A stretch of 64,000 nt of DNA from Apiospora phragmitis (lineage: Eukaryota; Ascomycota; Sordariomycetes; Amphisphaeriales; Apiosporaceae), in NCBI GenBank assembly GCA_038363925.1, contig JAQQWL010000001.1, positions 186,001 to 250,000 on the forward strand, given 5' to 3'. Of the stretch, positions 49,252 through 59,571 are shown piece after piece. Each line of letters starts with the position of its first letter. Position 1 is the first letter of the stretch. The notes under the pieces were generated by a model. It was given only the letters and a program-made list of their open reading frames with translations. It searched no databases and was not told the DNA's origin. Position numbers and translations under genes: made by a program.

Positions 49252-49713
49252 TACAGGAGGTTGAGACTACGATATTTGAAAGAGAAATGAATTTAGGGGA
49301 TCATAGCGATGCGATACATAACTGATGGGTTAAAGGGGGAATGGATGGACTTGGCAGTTTATATCTTCCTCAGTCACAGCAGCGTTGAAAAAGGTTCGAT
49401 GGTTTTCTCTATACCCTAGCCGTACTTGAAGGGCGTCGTCACGAATGTCACACTATCATGCAACGATCATGCTCCAATAGTCCTTCCGAACAATCAACAA
49501 CATGCGACTGTGTGTGGTGGCTTATGATATACAAAGGCAATGCACTTATTGAGTGGCATATAATGCTAGGTAAGATGAGATTATGCGCCAATTGTCATGG
49601 CTAATGCTACATGAACTCGTGACCGCTACTATGCACTTTATGGACGAAGCAATGAGCCTGTAAGGAACTCCACATGGAAACCTCCCCGATATGAATCATG
49701 AAAAATGTGATAA
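49252..49713. other. Convergent 3' intergenic region
   Basis: Short AT-richer spacer between the F-box (+) and MFS (-) genes, holding both 3' UTRs. No gene is seen. Confidence 0.6.
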
Positions 49714-52127
49714 TCACTTCTGCACCTTGTCTGCATCTTGAGCTTGCTTGTTTGGCGCCGTCGTGGCTTGAGCCGGGACCGAGGCAGTGGGTTCGTCATG
49801 GGACGTTTTTGTAGTGGGCACATCATCTGCGACCACCGACGATGGGGTCGACTTGTCCAGAGATGCTTTTGAATGCCCACCCAGAGGGGTTGGAGAGCGG
49901 CTCGTGGCAGAATCGGACGCAGCAGCCGCCGCCGCCGGCTGGGGCGGGGGCGGCCCCCCTCTCGGAGGCCCCGTCTTCTTGAGGTTCTTCCACTCCATGC
50001 ACATGGCGGCTACGACGGCGACGAGCGCGACGCCCATGGCAACGCGGAAAATGTGCGTCAGGGCGCCGTTGTAGATGTATAGGACCTCGCCCTTGCGGTC
50101 GGCGGGGACGGAGTTGACGAAGTTGGTCGCGCCCTCGCCGACGACGTCGCCCGGGTTGATGCCGGGCACGTTGCGCAGCTGGTCCACGAGCGCGTTGCTC
50201 AGCAGATTCTGGCCCACGGACGTGAAGATGGCGCCGCCAAGCTGCTGGCAGAAGAACATGATGGAGATGCCCGTGGGCACGTCGGGCTTGGGCAGGACCG
50301 ACTGCGCCGCCAGGCTGCTGGCCTGCATGCCGATGCCGAGGCCGAAGCCCGCGATGAACTGGTACCCGATCCAGTGGCTCGCGACCTCGCCGACGCGGAA
50401 CGTGCTCATGAGGCCCTCGCCGACGGCCATCAGGCTCGGGCACAGCAGCATGGCGGGGACGTAGTAGCCGATGCGCTGCGTCACGGCGCCGCTGAGGATG
50501 CTGGCGACGACCAGGCTCAGGACGAAGGGCAGGGTGTAGATGCCCGACTGGACGGCGCTGACGCCCTGCACGACCTGGAACCAGAGCGGCACGAAGTAGA
50601 TGGTCATGAGCATGGAGCCGGCGATGGACAGCATGAAGACGGCGCCGGCCAGGATGGAGCGGTTGCCGATGACGCGGCCCGGCACCGTGGCCGTCTGCGG
50701 CCGCAGCGCCTGCACGGCCATGAAGGCCAGCCAGAGCACGCCGAAGACTACGAGCAGCGCGATGATGCGCGGGCTCGACCACGTGTAGGTCGAGCCGCCC
50801 CACTGCAGCGCGAGCAGCAGGCACACGACGCTGGGCACGAGGAAGAGGGTGCCCAACGGGTCGAGGCGGAGCAGCTGCGCCCAGGCGCCGGGCTGGGCGA
50901 CCTTCTGCTTGTGGGGCAGGCGCAGCGTCAGCAGCAGGCAGGCGACGGCGGCGGCGCCGATGGGCAGGTTGATGTAGAAGCACCAGCGCCAGGTGACGCC
51001 GTCGGTGAAGCCGCCGCCGACGAGCGGGCCCATGACCGAGGCCAGGCCGAAGACCATGCCGAAGACGCCCTGGAACATGGGCCGCTTCCGCAACGGGATC
51101 ATCGGGATCATGATGATCATGGTGCCCGAGAAGATGCCCGCGCCGCCCAGCCCGGCGATGGCGCGCCCGATGATGAAGACGATGGAGGAGGGGGCGGCGC
51201 CGCAGATGGCGGAGCCGACCTCGAAGATGAAGACGGAGATCAAGAATGTCCTACATTGTGGGGTTTCAAAGTTAATAGCCAATTTCACGTATAGAGTAAC
51301 AATACGTACCACTTGATATCGTAGAACCGGTAGATGCGGCCGAACAGCAGCTGCGACGCCGCCGTGGTCAGCTGGTAGGCCGAGCCGTACCAGCCGATAT
51401 CGCCGACGCTGTGGAATTCGTCGGTGATCTTGGGGACGGCGGTGCCGATGATGGTGCGGTCCAGGGCTACCAGGAACATGGCCATGAAAACGGATATCAT
51501 GATGGCCCAGAACTTGAGTGTTTTGGGCTGGAAGTTGCGCTCTGCTTCGTCCTCGTCCACCCCTGGTGGCCCTGGTGGCCTCGCTGGCGGTGCTTCCTTT
51601 GAGGGGTCCTGATTTGGTACTACTGATGCCTCTGTCGCCTTTTTCTCGATGTCGACTGGGTTGTTTTTGCTGTCATCATGGCCGTTAGGTGTGCTGCTTC
51701 CCTTGGATGTAGTGCAGCCATCATCCTGAGAAAGCTGCGGCGCGGGGGAGGCCGCTCTTGCTGCTGCTGCTCCCACTACTGCTTTTTGGAATGCCGCTTC
51801 GTCGTGCTTCTCCCCCGAGATGGTGATGGGGTCAGTCTGGCAGCTGCTCTCCCTCATCTTGCCGATATCCTGGAACGAGAAGTCATTGTCGCTTTTACTT
51901 TTCCGCGGCACTCGAGTGGCTGCCTCTGTCGTGTTATTAGAGCCACTGGTACCCTCGGGAACACCATTGTTGCTGCTTTCGCCATTGCTAGGCTCGGCAG
52001 CAGTTACGAATGACGCTGTTGACTTGTTCGCCCCCTGGCTATCTGCGTTTCCTCTTACTTCCGGGGCTTGATCCGTCGGCACCGAAGCGGCCTCGGCAGC
52101 CTTTGGGGCCTCCATAGACGACATCAT
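49714..52127 (-). CDS. MFS multidrug/toxin exporter, DHA2 (14-TM) family
   Basis: A proton-driven plasma membrane exporter of the DHA2 family, which in fungi pumps drugs or self-made metabolites. Exons 51310-52127 and 49714-51250 join across a 59-nt intron in frame (784 aa, intact). The start [12 protein letters not shown] was chosen because the upstream in-frame extension is made of a G/C homopolymer leader. A hydrophilic N-terminal arm of about 200 residues precedes the first helix. Family signatures seen: [40 protein letters not shown], the intron-spanning [19 protein letters not shown], and [32 protein letters not shown] block follows. The C-terminal cytoplasmic tail of about 90 residues is Pro/Ala/Ser-rich. 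It is divergent from a Zn2Cys6 regulator 1.8 kb away, a common layout for regulated exporters. Confidence 0.92.
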
Positions 52128-53932
52128 CAAAGCAGCACTGACAGCAACAAGGGGGGGGAGGGGGGGGGGGTATGTCAGAGAAAAGAAGAAGAACAAGACA
52201 GATAAAAGTCTGCGATATATGGATGGCACGGGTCCCTTACGATGCAAACCGTGCGGCGAACCTAAGAGAGGGCAAGGGCAGCTTTGTCTCAAGGAAGTGG
52301 CATGGATCTATTGAAAAGGATGACTGGCTATAGAATGAAGACAAACTATCAACATATAGCTCGCCCACCGCGAGAACAAAAACATATGCAACCGGACATG
52401 TCATATATCCATGGCGGCACATCCATTACGGCGCCTCACCAACAGTTAGCGACCCCGACCCTTGGGGGGCAGAGGGTAGAGGAAGGCGGCATATCGGTGC
52501 TCATAAACACCGTTGCCCTCGTAACAAACGGGCATATAAGCACTCCTTGCTTTTTGTTAGTGGTCTTGGGATCATACATATCCAGTTGGGTTGGCCGAGA
52601 GAGAGAGAGAGCGAGTACGCCACATATGGGGTGGGAAGCGCATTATCGTTCCGCAGTGATGTTGGGGAAGTTCCGCCGGTGAGCCCTGGCGGTTGCAGGA
52701 CGTGCTTTTGGGTGCTGCTGTGCTCCATGGCGGCTCTCAGGGTCAGACGGAACATTACGATGTTTGGACGATTGGACAGGGCCGAGGGAAGGGCGGGAGG
52801 GCGGACGTTAAAAGTAGCAAGTTACCTAGTGCTGAGTGAAAGAGTGAAGGGCGGTACGTACCCCGAGGTAGTGATCATGTCATCACGAGACTATCCCCCT
52901 TCCAGCAAGAGGACGGAAATAGAAGGATTTCGGGACCGACACACCAGCTTGGTTAGTTTTCGGTCGCGAACATCCCTCTCTCATACCCGAGGACTGTTCC
53001 CCCATTCTTGTCTCCCCTCTCAAGTTAACCCCCCTTGTCAGCTTGTCTTCTTCCGTGCTGCTATTGCATGTATCGATCGTATGCTCGGTGTAATTGGCTG
53101 GAGTGACCAAGGTGAAGAGCGATACTGGCATACCTACTGCATACCTTGAGACGCCACTGGACACTAGGCCATCCTTCCTATCTATCCATTACGAGTGCAT
53201 GCTACCAATTGCTACCCATCTAGAGCAGCTTTGTAGGTTGTTTGCACACCATCGCCCAGGTGTGACAGCCGGACGAGCCCAAGGACCTTCTGTGTCTCCT
53301 TCCTTGCTCAGACAAGCAAGGCGACGCAGAAAGGACTTGAAAGGACATGACATGCCGAGTGCCAGTGCCAGCCAGTCTTGAAACCGAGCCCTGTTGAACG
53401 TCGCGTCGTCCACTTTGCGGGGGGGCGAGAATTCGAACGTCCTCCCTATGCTGTTTGTTCTATCTATATCTTTCAATTGAGGCCGATCCCGAGGTGGAAG
53501 CTAGTGAAATCTCCTGCCGCCTCTTTTTTTTGACCATTTGATGATTCACCTGTTTTGATATGATTTGTTTCGTTTTGTTTTACATATTGAGCAAACATCT
53601 ACTATTACATACGCCCGTTACTTGTCTTTATTTTCCGCCCCAGCCTGCGTCCAGCCAATACGCTGGCTGGCGTCGCACTACCGGTCTTTTCGGTCCCGAC
53701 ATCATAAACCGTTGTTGGGTTTGGTAGATCGCTGTGCCTCTGGGCAACACCACAGCTGAAGGCACCCGGACCATTGGCAGCCCACCGAAGCAGGCAGCAC
53801 GCATCGGGCCAGTCTGTGCCGCATTCTTGCGACCATCCGATACGGCTGACTGAACGGGTCACTTTCCCCCCTGGCGGCTCGTCGGGACCGATCTTGCCCC
53901 CAAGGATCACTACACCAGCCAGCTAGCCCGTC
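52128..53932. promoter_or_regulatory. Divergent region between MFS exporter and Zn2Cys6 regulator
   Basis: About 1.8 kb. A G-run of about 19 broken by one A (52151-52170) sits in the exporter's 5' leader, and a GA microsatellite lies at 52599-52611. Open frames here (up to 200 aa) have no recognised domain. I did not find a clear paired CGG site that would show autoregulation. Confidence 0.45.
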
Positions 53933-56494
53933 ATGTCAGATACTGCCGATTCGACTCTAGGCGATGGCGACTCCTACAGGCAGACAACTCCATCGGGGCC
54001 TTCTGCCCCGCAGCAGTCCCAGCCAATCTCGGACATGACTGCTGCAATGAAGGTCACCCGCGGCCATTCCTGTATCCTGTGTCAGCAGCGCAAAGTCCGC
54101 TGCGACAAAAGCAAGCCATGTTCCAACTGCGTAAAGGCCGGCGTCGAGTGTCGGGTTGTCCCCCCGCAACCTCCGAGGCGCCGCAAGAAAAGGGTACCTG
54201 AGCGAGACCTGGTCGACCGCCTTAGGAAGTACGAGGCTATGCTCACCCAGCATGGTATCGAGTTCGAAGGTTTGGGCCCGGACGTCAAGATCTTAGACCC
54301 CGGTACCGTCCAGGAGGGGGACGAGCTGGACTCAGAATTCATAAAAGTGAGAGAGTCGCCCGCGAGATCGGATCCTGAGTTGATCTCCTCGCCCGGTGAA
54401 ACGCCTCACATCCCAAGGTCAGCACACATCTTGGCAGTGCTTACCTGTGTAGAAACCGGCTTCAGTGTACTGATCCTGACTCTAGAACATTCAAGTGGTT
54501 CCCTTTCCAAAAAGAGGTGTGTTCTTTTGTGCCGTCGTAAATCCGTGCCTGAGTGCCCATAACCACATGATCTAATGTATGTGTGATGGTAGTTTCGCGC
54601 CATCGAAGAAGAAGAAGAAGACGAGGCGCACAGAGAGTCGTCCGACGACGATGATGTAGGCACGACCATCAACACTGCTTATGACAAGATGTTCGATAAC
54701 GCAGACGGCTTCCCCTTCGTCGTGGGAGCTTCCTCCCAAAGCATCACGGACCAACATCCCTCTGCCATACATATATTCCAGCTATGGCAGATATACCTGA
54801 CCAATGTGTCATCCCCTACTAAAGATGACCCATACCCCTACCTTGCAAGGCCGCATCATCGAGGCAAGCGCCAACTTGGGGAAGACCTCCAAGAGCCTCG
54901 AGGCGCTCATGTTCGCGATCTACCTGATGGCGGTGACTTCTCTTCAAGATGACGAGGTACTAGAGATGTTCAACGAAGAGCGGGCTGTCCTTCTCAAGAG
55001 GTACTACATCGCATGCCAACAAGCTCTCCTCAACGCAAGCTTCATGCGGAATCCGGACTTGACTATATTGCAAGCATATACACTATATCTCGTAAGTCTT
55101 GGTTGGGTGTATACTCTTTTTTCGGCCCGCGATTCTAACCATGTTTTAGTTCGGAGTTCGACCATTCATTGATCCCCGGTCACTCTTTCTGTCTGACTGG
55201 AATCGGCATCCGTCTAGCCTGGCGCATGGGACTACACCGTGACGGGCAACAATTCAACCTCTCCCCTTTCGAAGTGGAAGAGAGACGAAGGTTGTGGTGG
55301 ACATTGGCAGGATTTGATAGGCGGATTGGGGAGATCACCGGTTCTACGCTCACAGCCATATCCACTGGCGGTGACTGCAAGTTGCCATTGAACATCAACG
55401 ATGCCGACCTTCATCTTCATGCCAAGGATTCGCCAGTCCCCCATACTGGCGCGACAGAAATGATATTTTCCCTGACACGACTTGAGTTCTCCAAAGCCCC
55501 AGGAGTCGACAAAATGAAACCTGTCATCTCTGATCCGGCCCAGCCAGTCGCAAACTTGGCCGATCATCGATTATCAAGCTACCTGGAACGACTCTCGACA
55601 CACATGGAAGATACATATTTGAAGTTTTGTGATCCCAAAGTGCCGCTGCACTACTTCACGCTGATGATGACGCGGGTCAGCATGTGCAAACTCAAGGTCC
55701 TTGCGGGTTTCTTCAAGACGGCCATGCAGACACCTGCCCCTTTGTCGCCCTTCGAGAGTGAAGCACTCTTCATCGAGGCCATCAAGTTGCTGGAATACGA
55801 CAGCACCATTCATGCCAATGACTCTCTCAAAGGCTACTTTTGGTTTTCGGCTCTGCATTTTCCCTTTCCCGCGTACATTTGCCTGGTTAAAGACCTGCGT
55901 ACCCGGACTACCGGGGAACTGTGCGAACGAGCATGGGCAGCAATCTTCGAAAACCACGAGTGCAGGCAGCTCCTCCGCCAGATGCGGAGCCCTATGCAAT
56001 TGGCTTTTAGTCCCCTGTTTGTCAAGGCTTGGGATGCCCGTGAAGCGGCCGAGTCGCAGCTGGGGAGGACACTTGCACCCCCGCCTTTGATCACGGCCAT
56101 GAGGCAGATTGTCGCCCGGATGGGCTTCTCGGCCAAAAGCAAATCGCCGGAGCCCAGCGGCTCCCATCCAACACCGCCCTCCACTGCATCCCCGTCTGTG
56201 TCGAGCGCTTACTCGGTCCCACCAGCTCCGGCTTCAGCTCCGCCAGCACCCGTGGCGACTCAACCACCGCCACCGCCGATGTTCCCCAGCGGTCCTGACC
56301 TGTGGTCCAACGTCCATGGCCCTAATATGGGAGGGCGTGGACACTACCCGCCTGAGTTTAACGAAGTCAATCTTGGCGGCGAGTTTGACTGGCAAGCGTT
56401 CCTGTCGCAGTTCAGCAACAGCTACATCCCGCCGCAGGAGATGGCCATACCGACTGCTCCGCCAGACCCTACCACCCAAGTCTATTGGCATTAA
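53933..56494 (+). CDS. Zn(II)2Cys6 transcription factor with fungal_TF_MHR domain (two frameshifts)
   Basis: Exons 53933-54417, 54486-54516, 54593-55091 and 55150-56494 join to about 785 aa after two corrections. The zinc cluster has the exact spacing C-X2-C-X6-C-X5-C-X2-C-X6-C (Cys 47, 50, 57, 63, 66, 73), followed by a basic linker RRRKKR and a short heptad region. The middle homology region shows TFKWFPF, FQLWQIYL, LRTPTLQ-like text, then RLAWRMGLHRDG and FEVEERRRLWWTLAGFDRR. The tail is Pro/Ser-rich. Frame breaks: near 54804-54809 (AATGTGTCATCC; removing one T gives TNVHPLLKMTHTPTLQ) and near 55188-55194 (CTTTCTGTCTGAC; removing one T gives SLFLLTGIGIRLAW). Its target is unknown; the divergent MFS exporter is the obvious candidate. 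Confidence 0.88.
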
Positions 56495-56826
56495 ATCAGA
56501 ATTCAACAAGTGACAGGAATCAACCAAACTCTGCGGTTTCCGAGAAGGTCTGGTGGAGCGTGTGCTGGGCGTATAGAGTTTACCCTCTCGCTGGGCGTAC
56601 ACCCCAAAGTAAAAATAGGAGAGAGAGAAAAACTCGAATCGCTTTCTCCGTTGTGCGATAAAAAAATATATAAAATCCACCGACGCTCTATGTGAACTTC
56701 TATATTCCTTATTACAGAACAATCCCATAACCTTCACCAAACTTGTCAACTTTGCCTATACCCAGGTCACCACGTTTCAACACAGCTATCATCAATATAC
56801 CTGCTGAGCTCTCCGCCGAGGTTCGA
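56495..56826. other. Intergenic spacer
   Basis: AT-rich 3' region of the regulator (TATATAAAA near 56666-56675) and leader of the next frame. Nothing else is seen. Confidence 0.5.
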
Positions 56827-57261
56827 ATGGGCAGTGGCATGATTTACGCGACAGAGTCCCAGAACAGCCGCGACGACGCCGGTGCCCATCGCCCAGCTCT
56901 TGCAGTCACTCTCCCGCTTCTCCAAGGCCATTCGGGAGACGACACCGCCGCCACCACCAAAGGCAAAAGGTACTATGACGACGACTTCGACAGCCGTTGG
57001 GGGTTCCAGCAAGACATAAAGCTGGGGTTCTCCATACCTCGCGACCTCGACTATCGCGGTCGCTATGGTACCCTCTCATACGACGACGCCGAGATCATAG
57101 GCCGCAATATGAGCAGCGAGTTGCGCCTGGACGCGCCGCGTCAAGATACCAGCAAGGTATTCTTGTTCTGGGTCTGCTTCTTCCTGGTTATCATTCTCTT
57201 CATCTTCGCATCCCTTCACTATCATGGTTATCTCACTCAGGGTCATATCGTGGTGGGTTAA
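56827..57261 (+). CDS. Hypothetical small protein with C-terminal transmembrane helix
   Basis: From ATG 56827 the frame gives 144 aa beginning MGSGMIYATESQNSRDD. The body is hydrophilic and rich in Asp, Tyr and Arg (RYYDDDFDSRWGFQQ, YGTLSYDDAEIIGRNM). It ends with one long hydrophobic helix (VFLFWVCFFLVIILFIFASL) and a nine-to-twelve-residue tail, so it looks tail-anchored or type II. I do not recognise the family. The frame is open upstream without an ATG, so a 5' exon is possible. Composition and codon use look coding and the opposite strand is poor. Confidence 0.6.
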   Translation: MGSGMIYATESQNSRDDAGAHRPALAVTLPLLQGHSGDDTAATTKGKRYYDDDFDSRWGFQQDIKLGFSIPRDLDYRGRYGTLSYDDAEIIGRNMSSELRLDAPRQDTSKVFLFWVCFFLVIILFIFASLHYHGYLTQGHIVVG

Positions 57262-58160
57262 GATACCAAAAACAACCACAAGCGCTCGCTCCTTCTCTTT
57301 CCCCCCTGTTGTCGTGGGTGAGATTGTTCGAAGTCATCCCTGCTTTCACAAGATCTACGCCGGCCCCTCATAACTCAGATGCCCACCATATATACAAACA
57401 ACGATGACGTCGGAGTGGCTGCGGTGCTTGTTTCGATAAGCAGGGGTGGGGTGCTACGCACACATATGGACATGGCCGCTATGGAGGAATTTCGGTTTTT
57501 TTTTCGATTGTACATACACTAGGGGAATTCTCGTATACAACAAGATTTCTATGTTTACGGACTGTCCAGGGCAGACAGGTGCAAAGGAGTCTGATGTGGT
57601 ATTGGAGGTTTTGGTTAGGACTCTCATGATCATCTTTCAACCTCGGTTTGCTGACTGGTTACACCTCACCGTTGCAGTCGCCATGCCACGATATTGGGAA
57701 ATTGGTTTTGTATACCTTCACAGCACAAGATACCATATCCAGTATAGAACCCCTGGAATTCCACCTCTTTCTTCAAAAACGTATCTCGGTGTCTGTGCTG
57801 CGTTATCTGCATGTGCTATGTTCGTTATATTCTTCTGGCTTTATTAAGCTGTGCTCATCGTAGACTACAGCTGTATGTATATAAACCATTACGTCCCTCT
57901 ATGACATCTAACTTTTGAGAGATTCTATAATGATGTTGCTGCGTGGGAAGGCATATAAATTGGCACGCCTAGCCTGTATATTAACGATCGTACTGACCAC
58001 CATGGCGGGCTCTGTCTGAGCTGTGGACGGATGATGGCAATGGGCACCCTATCGGTGGATTGGGCGGAAAGCAGACTGGTGGTTTCCAGTGGCAAGACAA
58101 TACAGGGTATTGCCCAAGTCGCATAACTCTACTGTAGCTTGCATCTCCACACGGACTTCA
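57262..58160. other. Intergenic region
   Basis: No gene is supported. A 133-aa plus-strand frame (57446-57847) is irregular in composition and is not called. Confidence 0.5.
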
Positions 58161-58282
58161 AGAGCCAACACCTCGCAACAATCAGCTGAGACTGATCAAC
58201 TACACAATTTACCGGCACAGACCTATATTTAGTGTAGCTGATCGGTCTGGGCTAATATTAAGTGTTGTGAGGCGTTGGCTCT
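58161..58282. repeat. Foldback/MITE-like imperfect inverted repeat
   Basis: Arm 1 (58161-58205) begins AGAGCCAACACCTCGCAACA and ends CAACTACAC. Arm 2 (58232-58282), read in reverse, begins AGAGCCAACGCCTCACAACA and ends CAGCTACAC. The arms are 45 and 51 bp, similar over most of their length, with a 26-bp spacer. The whole unit could fold into one long hairpin. No clear target-site duplication flanks it. A non-autonomous element or its solo remnant is the likely nature. Confidence 0.65.
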
Positions 58283-58446
58283 TTTGCGTTGGTAGTGCAG
58301 GATGGATGTTCGTCATCAATTTAAACGAGAAAAGGGAGACCTGCGGCTCGGCTCATCGTCCTCGCCCGGTCCCCGAGTTCAGGCCAATTGAGTTTTGCTA
58401 ACGAATCCAATGCGGCCACGCTATGTAGCAGTACCTACGGGTCTCT
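58283..58446. other. 3' region of the methyltransferase gene
   Basis: Short spacer between the inverted repeat and the methyltransferase stop codon; nothing else is seen. Confidence 0.5.
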
Positions 58447-59571
58447 CTAGTAGTGGCTCTCCAAAGGCTTTGTGCGCAATATGCCCACATGGATCACGAA
58501 GCCGGCATTGGCCCGCAGGGCGTCGGAGAGATGGGAACTCGGGCATCCTCCATGTACGGAAGTGCCTGTGGAACTCCTTGATCCAGCCCTCGAAGATTTC
58601 CGGATCGCGGAGCTGCTGTGCGACGATGCAAAGCGCGGGCTCTTGGGGTTGATGATGAGCCCCTCCTCCTCGTCCTCCCCTTCGGCGCCGGCGGCCGCCC
58701 TCGTCCTCAGCTTACACACGTCCACGCACGTCTGGACGAGGGGCCGGATCAGGGCGTCGTTGTAGATGCAATCGCAGGCGACGACGGCGTCGAAGCTCGC
58801 GACGGCGGCCGAGCCGGTCAGGCGCGGCGTCACCTCGTCGAGCTCCCAGTCCAGCGGCGCGAAGGCCACGCGGTTGCCCGCGGGCGCAGTGGTGGCCGCG
58901 GCCGCCTTGCCCCTGCGTCGCGTGGCGACGGGCCCCGAGGCGGACAGGTTGGCCGCGTTCTCGGCGAGGTTGGCGTCGACCCACTTGGAGACGTAAGGCT
59001 GGTCGGTCAGGACGTAGCGCGAGACCCGCTGGGCCAGGGCCATGCCCGTGAGGCCCGAGATGCCGCAGCCCAGCTCGATCACGGCCGAGGTGGACGCGAG
59101 GACGCCCGTCTTCCATAATATATTTCCTGGGGACGCTATCCAGTCGGCGAACATAGGGGTGACCTTCCAGAGAACTTTGCAGGGTTTCAGTGTACATGTC
59201 CAGTCTTTCCGAGAAGAAGAAGGAAGAAAATCATTGGAAGAAGAAACAGTAAAAAGGAAAATCCCCCAATAAGGGCACACAGCAAGAACTGACCGGCGCC
59301 TGTCGTTCCACCGGCACGGTTGGAGGAGAGAACGGCAGGTGATTGGTGAATGACATAGTCCTTGCCGGCCACGGTCAGATCCAGAGAGGATGCCCGGGCA
59401 TCGACGAAGCCCAGGTTCTGAGAGGGTATCTCCTGGCTGAAAAGGAGAAACGTTTCTAGAGTTGCAGTCAGCAGGACAGTTGGGTAGGTGGAGATTGGCG
59501 GTTAATAGCTTGCCTTCTTCTGCATCCTCGACTTCAGGTCCAAGCAGGTCGAATAAAAGCTGGGTGGCCAT
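58447..59571 (-). CDS. Rkm5-type SAM-dependent lysine methyltransferase (methyltransferase-16 family; two compensating indels)
   Basis: In yeast, Rkm5 methylates a lysine of ribosomal protein Rpl1 (family knowledge). Exons 59514-59571, 59294-59455 and 58447-59174 join to 315 aa. The first intron has a GC donor (GAAG|gcaagc) with a normal ctag acceptor. Seen: ETFLLFSQEIPSQNLGF, TTGAVLWKVTPMFADWI (completed by the second splice), the SAM motif AVIELGCGISGLTG, YVLTDQPYVSKWVDANLAEN, APLDWE and FDAVVACDCIYND. Near the end the frame is shifted for about 34 codons. Between about 58628 and 58530 the neighbouring frame reads CIVAQQLRDPEIFEGWI, the sequence expected for the family, and the original frame resumes at HLSDALRANAGFVIHVG. 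A lost base and a gained base cancel, so the plain open frame hides the fault. Rkm5 is the best match by motif order; other family members (Efm6/Efm7-like) are possible. Confidence 0.78.
   Translation of the reverse strand: MATQLLFDLLGPEVEDAEEGKLLTANLHLPNCPADCNSRNVSPFQPGDTLSEPGLRRCPGILSGSDRGRQGLCHSPITCRSLLQPCRWNDRRRSVLAVCPYWGIFLFTVSSSNDFLPSSSRKDWTCTLKPCKVLWKVTPMFADWIASPGNILWKTGVLASTSAVIELGCGISGLTGMALAQRVSRYVLTDQPYVSKWVDANLAENAANLSASGPVATRRRGKAAAATTAPAGNRVAFAPLDWELDEVTPRLTGSAAVASFDAVVACDCIYNDALIRPLVQTCVDVCKLRTRAAAGAEGEDEEEGLIINPKSPRFASSHSSSAIRKSSRAGSRSSTGTSVHGGCPSSHLSDALRANAGFVIHVGILRTKPLESHY

Noticed and set aside
49823..50983. 386-aa Arg/His-rich minus-strand frame, and the 306-aa plus-strand frame at 50374-51294
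   Set aside because: Both are shadows of the GC-rich MFS exon, whose own frame carries clear DHA2 signatures.
49714..57261. Secondary metabolite gene cluster
   Set aside because: An exporter and a regulator are present but no PKS, NRPS, terpene cyclase, DMAT or tailoring oxidases are seen in the window.
57446..57847. 133-aa plus-strand frame
   Set aside because: Irregular composition, no domain, lies in an AT-rich intergenic stretch; may be chance.
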